A stretch of DNA of 58,650 nucleotides from positions 31,191 to 89,840 of the forward strand of contig PKXU01000073.1 of NCBI GenBank assembly GCA_003132445.1. The letters run 5' to 3'. The notes under the pieces are model-generated. The model was not told the origin of the DNA, searched no databases, and saw only the letters and a program-made list of their open reading frames with translations. Position numbers and translations under genes: made by a program. This document shows, piece by piece, positions 26,455-35,076 of the stretch; position 1 is the stretch's first letter, and the number at the start of each line of letters is the position of its first letter. Origin of the DNA: Acidobacteriaceae bacterium. Its GTDB lineage: Bacteria; Acidobacteriota; Terriglobia; Terriglobales; Acidobacteriaceae.

Positions 26455-27792
26455 ATGGCGCGTAAGTCCAGCGGCACCATCTTGCAGGAGGAGTTGTACC
26501 CACCTAGCGCCCAGCCTGCGCGCGAGCAGATCGATGACGCGCGCCTGATGGGTCTGGATGTCGACGAGGAATCTCCATTCCTGCGCGGGCAAAAGCGCGT
26601 CTCCGCCCGTCGCAGTTCGCTTCCCAAAAAGACTGCCAGTCGCCTGCTGTGGGCAACGCTCGCGGCGGCAATTCTATGCGTCGTGGCAGTCGCAGCTGGT
26701 GCTGTGTATGAATACGGACAACGCTCCTGGCGCTTCCGCGTGGAATCAAGCGACAACATCGAAGTCACCGGCATGCAGAACGTCACCAAAGCGCAAATCA
26801 TGGAAGTGATGGGCGCCGACATCGGACGCAACATTTTCTTCATTCCGCTGGCCCAGCAGAAGGCGCAACTCGAACAGATTCCATGGGTGGAGTCGGCCAG
26901 CGTGATGCGCTTCGTTCCCAACCGCCTGAAAGTCGAAGTGCACGAGCGCACCCCGGTGGCATTTGCTCGTGTGGGACCGCGAATTTTTTTGATTGACGCG
27001 GGCGGAACGCTGATGGAATTGCCACAAAAGCACAAATATTCTTTTCCCGTAATTGTCGGAATGAATCCCGGCGAGCCTCTTTCCACGCGCGCCCCGCGCA
27101 TGAAAGCTTACAACGAACTGGTAAAGGATCTGGATGCGGGCGGCGCTCGCTATTCGCAGGACTTAAGTGAAGTGGATCTGTCTGATCTCGATAACCTGAA
27201 GGTCCGGGTGAATGACCCCGCCGGAGACGTGCTGGTGGAGCTGGGATCTTCTGAATATCTGAAGCGCTACAAAACCTACGTAAGCCATGTGCAGGAGTGG
27301 CGGCAACAATTTCAGAAGTTGGAGTCGGTGAGCCTGCGTTACGACAACCAGGTAATCGTCAACCCTGATATGGAAGGCAGGCCCAGGCAGCCGGCACTGG
27401 CGGCTTCGGCGGCCCGAGCGGCCGCTGCTGCCGGCGTGAAACCGGCAGCGCTGATTACACGCATCGGTCCGCATGACCGCACCGTTCCTAAGCCGGCGTT
27501 TGAGTTGAATGAGAAAAAGCTTGATGCCAATTCGGAGGCGGCAAAAAAGACCGCGACACCCGCAAAGCTTAAAACGAAGACGGTCAGGGGAGCGAATTCA
27601 AGAAACCCGACTTCACAAAAGAAGACCGCGAAGGCGGCCGCGCGACCCAAAACGAATGCGGGGCTGGTCCATACTTCTGCCCATAATCCGGAAACAAAAA
27701 AGCAGTCGGTTCCTACAGCGAGCGCGCATCCGGCAATTCCGAAACCGAGTCCGGCAATTTCGAAGCAGCAGTCCAATACAAGTTCAGATTAA
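26455..27792 (+). CDS. ftsQ: Cell-division protein FtsQ with long basic C-terminal tail
   Basis: The protein is 445 residues. After a charged cytoplasmic N-terminus there is one membrane segment (about 64-84), a POTRA domain (about 98-165, IEVTGMQNVTKAQIMEVMG) and the FtsQ beta domain to about 300. FtsQ links early and late divisome proteins in the periplasm. The last 140 residues are an Ala/Lys/Pro/Thr-rich, low-complexity periplasmic tail absent from most FtsQ proteins of about 270 residues. It is the first of three division genes (ftsQ-ftsA-ftsZ). No Shine-Dalgarno sequence is evident. Confidence 0.9.
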   Translation: MARKSSGTILQEELYPPSAQPAREQIDDARLMGLDVDEESPFLRGQKRVSARRSSLPKKTASRLLWATLAAAILCVVAVAAGAVYEYGQRSWRFRVESSDNIEVTGMQNVTKAQIMEVMGADIGRNIFFIPLAQQKAQLEQIPWVESASVMRFVPNRLKVEVHERTPVAFARVGPRIFLIDAGGTLMELPQKHKYSFPVIVGMNPGEPLSTRAPRMKAYNELVKDLDAGGARYSQDLSEVDLSDLDNLKVRVNDPAGDVLVELGSSEYLKRYKTYVSHVQEWRQQFQKLESVSLRYDNQVIVNPDMEGRPRQPALAASAARAAAAAGVKPAALITRIGPHDRTVPKPAFELNEKKLDANSEAAKKTATPAKLKTKTVRGANSRNPTSQKKTAKAAARPKTNAGLVHTSAHNPETKKQSVPTASAHPAIPKPSPAISKQQSNTSSD

Positions 27793-27817
27793 TTGAAGTC
27801 GAGGGATTTCATACAAG

Positions 27818-29038
27818 ATGGCGAATCAGCAGGGAAGTTTCCTCACCGCGATCGACGTAGGCAGCGCCAAGACCTGCGCGCTGATGGCGGAGTTCACTGA
27901 TGCCGGCCTACGCTACCGGGGTCATGGCGTCGCCGAATCCAGAGGCTCGCGCAAAGGCGTGATCGTCGAACTCGACAAGGCCGTGGCCGCGATTCAGAAG
28001 GCGGTTGAAGCCGCCGAAGACATCGCCGGCGCTGCGGTCGAACAAGCCATCGTCGGCATCGGAGGAGTGCATGTTCGCGGCATTAACAGCCACGGCGGCA
28101 TCACCGTGGGCACGCGACCGCGAGAAATCGGACGCGATGAGATCAAGCAGGCGGTCGACCGCGCCCGTGCGATTCCGCTGCCCAACGATCGCGAAATTCT
28201 TCATCTGCTGCCCCAGGAATTCATCCTCGACGATCAGGCCGGCGTGCATGACCCGCTAGGCATGATGGCGGCTCGCCTCGAAGTTCGCGTCCACATGGTA
28301 ACGGCGGCGACCAGTGCCACCCAAAACGTGATTACGGCTGTCAATCGCGCAGGCGTGCATGTGGATGACACCGTATTCGAACCGCTGGCGGCTGCCGACT
28401 CGGTGTTGCGCAATGACGAGCGGGAAATGGGCGTATGCCTGGCAGATGTTGGCGCGGGTTCGACTGAGCTCGTGGTCTTTCAGCAGGGCGCCGTGGTTCA
28501 CACAGGAGTGATTCCGGTTGGCGGCGATCACTTTACCAGCGATTTGTCGGTCGGCCTTTGCACGCCTCTTGCGGAAGCGGAAAAGATCAAAAAAATATAC
28601 GGCAACGCTATCGTCACTCTCATTCCAGAGGGCAATGAAGTCGAAGTTCCGTCCGTGGGCGATCGTCCATCACGGCTCATGCCGCAGCGTCTGGTCGCTG
28701 AAATCTTGGAGCCGCGCGCGCGCGAGCTTTTCGAAATGATGCGCGAGAACTTGCGCCAGAGCGGCATGTTCGATATTTGCCTCGCCGGAATCGTGCTCAC
28801 AGGAGGCGCGTCGCGGCTGCCCGGAATCTTCGACGTAGCGGAGTCGGTCTTGCGCCGTTCGGTCCGGCTTTCGTGGCCGGCCCCGCTGGCGAAAATGCCA
28901 TCAACGCTGTCCGAGCCGGAGTTTGCCACCGTGCTCGGAATGGTGAACTATGGCCAACGCGCCCGCGTCGCGCGTGGCCTGCAAGAAGATCGGTGGGGAT
29001 CGAGATTGAAAGCACTATTGGTCGGTAAGGGAGCGTAG
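27818..29038 (+). CDS. ftsA: Cell-division protein FtsA
   Basis: The 406-residue actin-like ATPase has phosphate-1 loop IDVGSAKTCALM, the 1C domain following it, phosphate-2 loop LADVGAGSTELVVF and the adenosine motif VLTGGASRLPGI. FtsA tethers FtsZ to the membrane through a C-terminal amphipathic helix; here the C-terminus RWGSRLKALLVGKGA is a plausible one. It starts 25 nt after ftsQ. A family D repeat separates it from ftsZ. Confidence 0.95.
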   Translation: MANQQGSFLTAIDVGSAKTCALMAEFTDAGLRYRGHGVAESRGSRKGVIVELDKAVAAIQKAVEAAEDIAGAAVEQAIVGIGGVHVRGINSHGGITVGTRPREIGRDEIKQAVDRARAIPLPNDREILHLLPQEFILDDQAGVHDPLGMMAARLEVRVHMVTAATSATQNVITAVNRAGVHVDDTVFEPLAAADSVLRNDEREMGVCLADVGAGSTELVVFQQGAVVHTGVIPVGGDHFTSDLSVGLCTPLAEAEKIKKIYGNAIVTLIPEGNEVEVPSVGDRPSRLMPQRLVAEILEPRARELFEMMRENLRQSGMFDICLAGIVLTGGASRLPGIFDVAESVLRRSVRLSWPAPLAKMPSTLSEPEFATVLGMVNYGQRARVARGLQEDRWGSRLKALLVGKGA

Positions 29039-29040
29039 GG

Positions 29041-29128
29041 CAAAGTTTCAAAGTTTCAAAGCTTCAAAGCTTCAACGTTTCAAGGCAAAGACGCTGAAAC
29101 TCTGCAGCTCTGAAACTTTGAAACTTGA
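29041..29128. repeat. Family D intergenic inverted repeat
   Basis: Between ftsA and ftsZ, the left arm is CAAAGTTTCAAAGTTTCAAA, continuing with GCTTCAAAGCTTCAACG units. The right arm is GAAACTCTGCAGCTCTGAAA followed by CTTTGAAACTTG. The unit is 8 nt (GTTTCAAA). The centre is about AGGCAAAGACGC. The ftsZ ribosome-binding site begins just after the right arm. Confidence 0.85.
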
Positions 29129-29148
29129 ATTCAAGGGAGTGGATAAAA

Positions 29149-30465
29149 ATGAAAAACGATTCAGGCATTCGCATCAGCTTCAACGAAGAGGCCCGCAACG
29201 ACGCCAAGATCAAGGTCATCGGCGTAGGTGGAGGCGGAGGCAATGCAGTCAATCGAATGATGGACGCCGGTGTGGAAGGCATCGAATTCATCGCCGCCAA
29301 TACCGACCTGCAGGCGCTGCGCATGTCGCATGCGCCCGTCAAACTGCAACTCGGCGTGAAACTGACCAATGGGCTGGGCGCTGGCGCGAATCCTGAAGTT
29401 GGCCGCAAAGCCGCGCTCGAAGATTCCGATAAAATCATCGAAGCCCTCGAAGGCGCCGACATGGTGTTCGTCACCACCGGCCTCGGCGGCGGCACCGGTA
29501 CCGGAGCCGCTCCCATTATCGCGTCTCTGGCGTGCGAAATGGGCGCTTTGACTGTTGCGGTAGTCACCAAGCCTTTTTCGTTCGAGGGCAAACGCCGTAT
29601 GGCGCAAGCCGAACGCGGCATCGCCGAATTGATGGAGTCGGTTGACACCACGATTGTGATTCCGAACGAAAAGCTGCTTGCCGTTGCCGAAGATGCTGGC
29701 TTCTTCGAATCCTTCCGCATTGCCGACGATATTCTTCGCCAGGGCGTGCAGGGAATCTCCGACATCATCACCATTCCCGGCATCATCAATCGCGACTTCG
29801 CCGACGTGAAGACCATTATGGCGCGCATGGGATATGCCGTTATGGGCACGGCTTCGGCCAGCGGTTCAAAGCGCACGATCGAGGCCGCGCAAAAAGCGAT
29901 TGCGTCTCCGCTGCTGGAGGCGGGTGCGATCGATGGCGCGCGCGGCATCCTCATCAATATCACCGGTTCAGCATCGCTCAAACTGGCTGAAGTGCAGCAG
30001 GCCTGCTCCATCATTCAGAGTGCCGCGCATGAAGATGCCAACATCATCTTTGGCGCGGTGTTGGACGAGAAGATGAAGGATGCGGTGAAGATCACCGTCA
30101 TCGCGACCGGTTTCCGCGAGGCTCCCTCCGCCCGGCCGCGCGCGTATGAAACTCGCACGTCCTTTGCCGCGGCACATGAGGATGCCATGGAATTCTCCGA
30201 AGAACGGCAATCGCACGATCCTGCGCCCCCCTCCATGCCTAAGCACATCATGGAGTCGACCACTTCGGAGGGCAGCGTGGCAGAAGACTCGTGTGCGGAC
30301 GATGTTGTGCCCGTACCTATGGCGCGTGCCTCGGATCATCTGGCGGGTGATGTGGTTTCGCTCGACAGCATGCGTGACAGCCTGCGGGGAGCTATCGTGA
30401 AGAACTTCGAGCAAGATGACCTCGATGTGCCCGCGTTCCTGCGCAAGCGCAACGAAGTAATGTAG
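29149..30465 (+). CDS. ftsZ: Cell-division GTPase FtsZ
   Basis: The 438-residue tubulin homologue has [13 protein letters not shown] near the N-terminus, the tubulin signature [11 protein letters not shown], and the T7-loop region [12 protein letters not shown] linker of about 100 residues leads to the conserved C-terminal peptide [12 protein letters not shown], which binds FtsA. FtsZ forms the division ring. The ATG at 29149 follows GGGAG by 9 nt; a TTG at 29125 inside the repeat is less likely. Confidence 0.97.
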   Translation: MKNDSGIRISFNEEARNDAKIKVIGVGGGGGNAVNRMMDAGVEGIEFIAANTDLQALRMSHAPVKLQLGVKLTNGLGAGANPEVGRKAALEDSDKIIEALEGADMVFVTTGLGGGTGTGAAPIIASLACEMGALTVAVVTKPFSFEGKRRMAQAERGIAELMESVDTTIVIPNEKLLAVAEDAGFFESFRIADDILRQGVQGISDIITIPGIINRDFADVKTIMARMGYAVMGTASASGSKRTIEAAQKAIASPLLEAGAIDGARGILINITGSASLKLAEVQQACSIIQSAAHEDANIIFGAVLDEKMKDAVKITVIATGFREAPSARPRAYETRTSFAAAHEDAMEFSEERQSHDPAPPSMPKHIMESTTSEGSVAEDSCADDVVPVPMARASDHLAGDVVSLDSMRDSLRGAIVKNFEQDDLDVPAFLRKRNEVM

Positions 30466-30850
30466 TTTCCAGAAGTTTTGCACAGGGGAGCGCTGAGAGA
30501 AACTGGGATTCGGCGGCAGAAGGCGCAATGCTTGGTGAAGATAAAAGTCTTTCACCTTGTGAGAAGTATCTTTGCAGTAACTAGGTAACGCATTACTGAA
30601 GGGGTCTGAACCCCCGTAATCGGTGCCTATGTCCTTGCTCTATAACGAGTTAAGGAAACACTTAAGTTTTTAAGCAGTCATACATTTTCGTTGCCAGCAG
30701 ACGCTAAGTCCCGTAATATCAATGCGGTCGAGTAGTCCGGCGCAGTTACCAATAAGTGGCATGGTTCGTGCATCGAATCATTAGTGCTTGAAGCGTCTCA
30801 GGTTGAACGTCGCCATTGAACAAGGGAAGCGGCCGGGGAGCGAATCAAAA
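30466..30850. other. Long structured non-coding gap between ftsZ and the penicillin-binding gene
   Basis: About 385 nt without a gene. It holds GGTGAA...TTCACC around an AT-rich loop (30533-30556), a hairpin TTAC-GGGGT-CTGA-ACCCC-GTAA (about 30592-30622), and TTAAG-GAAACA-CTTAA (about 30651-30666). The first may end ftsZ transcription. The rest may be a promoter with a structured leader for the next gene. No known riboswitch consensus was recognised. Confidence 0.4.
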
Positions 30851-32077
30851 GTGTCCACTGTGAAGAGCCTTCTTCGTCTGTTGCTGGCCGTGAGCACCTG
30901 CCTGCCTTTGGCTGGAATGAGTTGGGGCGTAGACATCAATACCAACGCGCACCCTTCGACAAAGTCGAAAACTTCGACCCGCAAGATCAGCGAAACCCAG
31001 CGTACTCGACGCCGCATGCACCACTTAGCGCGCAGCCGCAGCGCGAACCTTACGCGGGCTTCGGTTACGACGCGCCGCCATCGCTATTATGAGCGCTTTC
31101 ACATGAGCTCGTTCGCCGAAGGCATTGCCGCCGGCGACATTACGACCGGCGAAGATCCTGTCGTGCGCCAGGCCGCGATTGATGCGCTTGGCAACATGAA
31201 CGGCACGGTCGTCGCGATTGAACCGACCAGCGGACGGGTGCTGGCCATGGTCAATCAGAAGCTGGCTCTTTCGAGCGGCGCCCAGCCTTGTTCCACCATC
31301 AAACTCTCAGTGGCGCTGGCCGCGTTGAGCGAAGGCTTGGTCTCGAAGGAAACCGAGGTTGCGCTCGGTGGACGCAGCCACATGAACCTGACCACGGCGA
31401 TCGCGCATTCCAACAACGCCTACTTCGAAGCGCTCGGACGCAAGCTGGGTTTCGAAAAAGTCGCCTACTACGCTCATCAATACGGGCTTGGCGAACTCGC
31501 GGGCTATGACATTCCCGGTGAACAACTGGGCAACTATCCGGACGAAGCGATTCCAGAGAAACTGGGCGGGGTTGGCAAGATGTGCTCCTTCGGCGAAGGA
31601 GTTTCCATGACGCCGCTGCAACTGGGCGCCATGGTTTCGGCAATCGCGAATGGAGGCACGCTTTACTACTTACAGCACCCCACCACTGCCGAAGAAGTTG
31701 CGAGCTTTCAGCCGCGCATCAAGCGCCAGCTCGATATCGCTCCTTTGATTCCCGAACTCTCTGACGGCATGGCCGGAGCCGTTCAGTATGGCACTGCCCG
31801 CAGCCTTCGCTTAAACTTCAACGAAGAAGAAATTTTGGGGAAAACCGGAACTTGTTCTCACGCCGGAACCCGCTTCGGCTGGTTCGCCTCTTACGCCAAC
31901 ACCAGCGTGGGCCGGGTCGTAGTCGTCGTTTTCCTGGAGGGCGGGCGTCCTACTTTCGGTCCTAAGGCCGCGGAGATTGCCGGTCACATGTATCGCAACA
32001 TGTACGACCACAATTTCTTTATTGCCGCTCATGGATTTCCGGCCAACTCAGCCGCGGTCAACACAGTCAACCCTTAA
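30851..32077 (+). CDS. Stand-alone penicillin-binding transpeptidase domain protein
   Basis: The 408-residue protein has an N-terminal hydrophobic segment (signal peptide or anchor) and a transpeptidase domain with all three motifs: active-site Ser in PCSTIKLS (SxxK), HSNNAYF (SxN) and LGKTGTC (KTG). GVSMTPLQLGAMVSAIANGG is typical of FtsI/PBP2-type enzymes. The usual N-terminal dimerisation domain of class B proteins is missing, so it is much shorter than FtsI. The GTG at 30851 was chosen (GGGGAG 10 nt upstream); a TTG at 30788 is also in frame. It probably cross-links peptidoglycan or acts as a DD-peptidase. Confidence 0.85.
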   Translation: MSTVKSLLRLLLAVSTCLPLAGMSWGVDINTNAHPSTKSKTSTRKISETQRTRRRMHHLARSRSANLTRASVTTRRHRYYERFHMSSFAEGIAAGDITTGEDPVVRQAAIDALGNMNGTVVAIEPTSGRVLAMVNQKLALSSGAQPCSTIKLSVALAALSEGLVSKETEVALGGRSHMNLTTAIAHSNNAYFEALGRKLGFEKVAYYAHQYGLGELAGYDIPGEQLGNYPDEAIPEKLGGVGKMCSFGEGVSMTPLQLGAMVSAIANGGTLYYLQHPTTAEEVASFQPRIKRQLDIAPLIPELSDGMAGAVQYGTARSLRLNFNEEEILGKTGTCSHAGTRFGWFASYANTSVGRVVVVVFLEGGRPTFGPKAAEIAGHMYRNMYDHNFFIAAHGFPANSAAVNTVNP

Positions 32078-32170
32078 TCAATTCCGCAAGCTTCTACTAC
32101 CTGAAGAGACGCAGCCCGCCCGCGTCTGTTTGACATTTACTGCGATATTTACTGCCTTACCGACGTGTCA

Positions 32171-32197
32171 CAGAAAAGCCCAGCCAGTTGGCTGGGC
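32171..32197 (-). terminator. Rho-independent terminator of the adaptor/ATPase operon
   Basis: GCCCAGCC, loop AGTT, GGCTGGGC (32178-32197) gives a perfect 8-bp stem. On the minus strand it is followed by TTTTCTG, 25 nt beyond the ATPase stop. It marks the end of the two-gene minus-strand operon and shows that no third gene (permease) follows. Confidence 0.85.
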
Positions 32198-32221
32198 GTA
32201 GGAAGTTCCGAAAGAATCAGT

Positions 32222-32980
32222 TCAATTCCGTTGTCCAGGTCCCTTGCTCTCATCGCTGGCGATAACGCCGTCTTTGATGTGAATGACGCGATGCGCATAT
32301 TCTGCGATATCGCCTTCGTGCGTAACCAGAATGATCGTGTTGCCCTCGGCGTGCAGCCGGTCAAACAGCGCCATAATCTCCACGCCAGTTTGTGAGTCCA
32401 GGTTGCCCGTAGGTTCGTCCGCCAGAATGATCGAAGGTTTATTGACCAGAGCGCGCGCAATGGCGACGCGCTGTCGCTGACCGCCGGATAATTCATTCGG
32501 CTTATGGCTCATGCGGGATTCCATGCCCACTGCGGCAAGTGACTTCTTCGCCCGTTCCATGCGCTCATCGGTAGGAACGCCGGCATAGATCAACGGTAAT
32601 TCCACATTGTGCAGCGCCGTGGCCCGGGCCAGCAGGTTGAACGTCTGGAACACGAATCCGATTTCTTTGTTGCGGATGCGTGCCAGTTCATCATCGTCGA
32701 GCTCGCTCACCAGTTGGCTGTTCAGCCAATACTTTCCCTGGGAAGGCGTATCCAGGCAGCCGATCAGATTCATCAGCGTCGACTTGCCCGATCCCGAAGG
32801 CCCCATGATAGCGACATACTCGTTGCGCTGGATGCGAAGATTTACTCCACGCAGCGCGTGTACTTGCTGCTCGGATCCCATGTCGTAGGTCTTCCAAAGA
32901 TCTTCGGCCGCGATCATGCACGATTCCGGCGGCGCCAGATTTGCGGTGGTGGGCATACTGATAACTTCGGCGGTTGCCAT
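32222..32980 (-). CDS. ABC transporter ATP-binding protein (MacB/LolD-like)
   Basis: The 252-residue protein has Walker [11 protein letters not shown]-loop region [17 protein letters not shown], signature [15 protein letters not shown] and Walker [14 protein letters not shown] followed by the switch His in VTHEGD. It belongs to the LolD/MacB ATPase family that drives FtsX-like permeases in lipoprotein release or efflux. The ATG at 32980 has AGGAG 7 nt upstream. It follows the adaptor gene, but no permease gene lies before the terminator. Confidence 0.92.
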   Translation of the reverse strand: MATAEVISMPTTANLAPPESCMIAAEDLWKTYDMGSEQQVHALRGVNLRIQRNEYVAIMGPSGSGKSTLMNLIGCLDTPSQGKYWLNSQLVSELDDDELARIRNKEIGFVFQTFNLLARATALHNVELPLIYAGVPTDERMERAKKSLAAVGMESRMSHKPNELSGGQRQRVAIARALVNKPSIILADEPTGNLDSQTGVEIMALFDRLHAEGNTIILVTHEGDIAEYAHRVIHIKDGVIASDESKGPGQRN

Positions 32981-33116
32981 TTTTTTCTCCTGGTACGGTT
33001 CCACTGACCTCTCCGACCGATGGATTCAGGGCTGCTGTCTACAGGCTCCGTTTTGCCAGACTTCGTATTTCGAGACCTCTACCGGCTTCCCATTGGACGT
33101 ACCAGCCCGGCTAAGG

Positions 33117-34511
33117 TTATGACTCTTCGTCTTCTTTCTTGGGCACACTGTTATCGATCTTCACGCTGCTTCCTGGGCGCAAAGTTCGTAAGACTTTGTA
33201 GCTCCCGGTAATTACTTCGTCCCCTTCTTTCAGGCCCTCGAGCACTTCAATATCCGTAGTTCCAGTAATCCCGGTCGTGACTGGAACGAACACCGCCTTC
33301 TTATTACGGATGACGAAAACTCCCTGCAAGGCATCGTCTTTCTTTCCCTTCGATGCGGCTTCTTTGGCTACAGGTGCCGCGGCGTGGACCGAACCCGGCG
33401 GATTATTTTGTTGCTCGATCTGCTCCTTGGTGCGCAAAGTCAGCGCCTGGATGGGCAGTGCCAGGGCATTATTTCGGGTTGCGGTCGTAATCTTGGCCGT
33501 GGTTGAGAGTCCGGGACGAAGATCGCGCGGGGCGTCCTGGACGTTCACGACGACTTTGAAATCTTTAGCTTCCTCGCTGGCGGTTGCCTGCTGCGACGTG
33601 GAAACTCCGCTGGAGCGAACGATCGCATTGTCGCCAATCTCGGAAACCGTTCCATGAAAAACCTTCTTCGGAATCGCATCGATCGTTATCTCGGCCGACT
33701 GTCCGAGACGCACGTTCACAATGTCAGTCTCGTCTACCATCACTTCGGCGGTAATAATCGACATGTCGGCGATCGTCATCAGCGTGCTGCCCGGAGCATT
33801 CTGAATGCCCATGACCACCGTTTCGCCCTCTCGCACCGGCAAATTTGTAACTACGCCCTCGAATGGTGCGTTGTAGCTCGTCTTTTGCAATACGTCGGTC
33901 ACGCGGGTCAAGTTCGCGCGATTTTGCGTTACGTGTTTATTGGCGGAATCGGTTTGCGCTTTGGCCTGCGCCACCCGAGCCTGCGCCTGTACCAACCCCG
34001 AGTCGGCCGTGGCCCACGCATTCTTGCGGCTGTCGAAATCAGACTTAGAAATCAGCCCATCTTTGTACAGATTCTGCGTGCGCTCCCAGTCCAGCTTATT
34101 GCGGTCGTAGTCAGCCTGGGCGCGCTGCAGGTCCGCCTCCGATGTCTTCAGCGCGGCATCGGCGGCGAGTGCATCGGTCTCCGCGGCCTGCAGGGAAGCT
34201 TCGTTGGCGTTCACATCGGCCGATGACTGAACGTTCTCCAGTTGCGCCAACATTTGACCCTTCTTTACATGATCGCCCTCCCTTACGTAGAGGTGGGTGA
34301 TCTTGCCGAAAGCGTTCGCGCCGACGTTGACGTAAGTCTTCGGTTTGATCTCACCCGAAGCGCTTACCACCGTGGCCAGATCCTGCCGTTGCACTTTCCC
34401 CGTTTGTACAGTTGCTACATTCTTGCTGCTTTGATGAACGGTAAAGCCGACAATAATTGCAAGTAAAACCGCAATGCCGGCTCCGATCACGATTTTTTTC
34501 CAAGGTTTCAT
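33117..34511 (-). CDS. Efflux periplasmic adaptor (MacA / HlyD family)
   Basis: The 464-residue membrane-fusion protein has one N-terminal membrane segment (about residues 6-26), a first half-lipoyl segment (ASGEIKPKTYVNVGANAFG, VREGDHVKKGQMLAQLE), a long Ala/Gln/Asp-rich coiled-coil hairpin (about 90-210), a second lipoyl half (YNAPFEGVVTNLPVREGE), then beta-barrel and membrane-proximal domains. Such adaptors join an inner-membrane transporter to an outer-membrane channel. It is first in a minus-strand operon with the ATPase at 32222. The spacing is about 136 nt. Confidence 0.92.
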   Translation of the reverse strand: MKPWKKIVIGAGIAVLLAIIVGFTVHQSSKNVATVQTGKVQRQDLATVVSASGEIKPKTYVNVGANAFGKITHLYVREGDHVKKGQMLAQLENVQSSADVNANEASLQAAETDALAADAALKTSEADLQRAQADYDRNKLDWERTQNLYKDGLISKSDFDSRKNAWATADSGLVQAQARVAQAKAQTDSANKHVTQNRANLTRVTDVLQKTSYNAPFEGVVTNLPVREGETVVMGIQNAPGSTLMTIADMSIITAEVMVDETDIVNVRLGQSAEITIDAIPKKVFHGTVSEIGDNAIVRSSGVSTSQQATASEEAKDFKVVVNVQDAPRDLRPGLSTTAKITTATRNNALALPIQALTLRTKEQIEQQNNPPGSVHAAAPVAKEAASKGKKDDALQGVFVIRNKKAVFVPVTTGITGTTDIEVLEGLKEGDEVITGSYKVLRTLRPGSSVKIDNSVPKKEDEES

Positions 34512-35076
34512 GATTCCCGTCTAAACCCGGGCGATTTATCTCCCACGGAAGGCCCCGTTTGACGCAACCTTTTTCTAGAGCAAATTGACCCTTGCTGCTC
34601 GCTTAGAGTTAAGGATACACACCCTCTGTTACGATCCTTGCCCCGAAAAAGTTCCCGTAAGCAAGCATGATGATGCGAGGTGAACGAGACCCGTAGCGTG
34701 GGACATGATAGGTACTGCCCCGGAACGCTTTATTATAGCCCGACTGCGATCCCGTTTGGCAGTGATCCTGATCTGCGCCCGCTTTTCAGAATTCGGAAGC
34801 ACCCGAAAGCGAAGCCGGAACGGATCTTGCCGAGGAATCCTGTACGGTCCCAGGGCAAGCCGGCTCAGGCCAGGGCGACGCCGACGCATAGGGAAATCTA
34901 AAGATTCCCGCTGCGATAACATTTCGTGGGCTTGGGCAACTCGCCGGCAGAGGCAGCCTCTAAAAAATACAGTTCCAGCTTTGTTTTCGTTGATTCTCCG
35001 GGCAGACTTAACCTTGCTTTCATAGGACGAACGGCCTAAAATGGCAAGACTAGTTGTGTTGGCAGGAGTCCCTCTC
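34512..35076. other. Divergent non-coding gap upstream of the adaptor and GWxTD genes
   Basis: About 565 nt that should carry two divergent promoters. Short frames on both strands are Arg/Pro-rich and lack ribosome-binding sites, so I see no gene. The stretch around 34620-34735 contains several short inverted repeats, and TTTATTATA at 34729-34737 could be a -10 region, but nothing is decisive. Confidence 0.4.

Noticed and set aside
30590-30760. Candidate c-di-GMP or c-di-AMP riboswitch before the penicillin-binding gene
   Set aside because: Hairpins are visible but none of the conserved core sequences of those classes could be matched.
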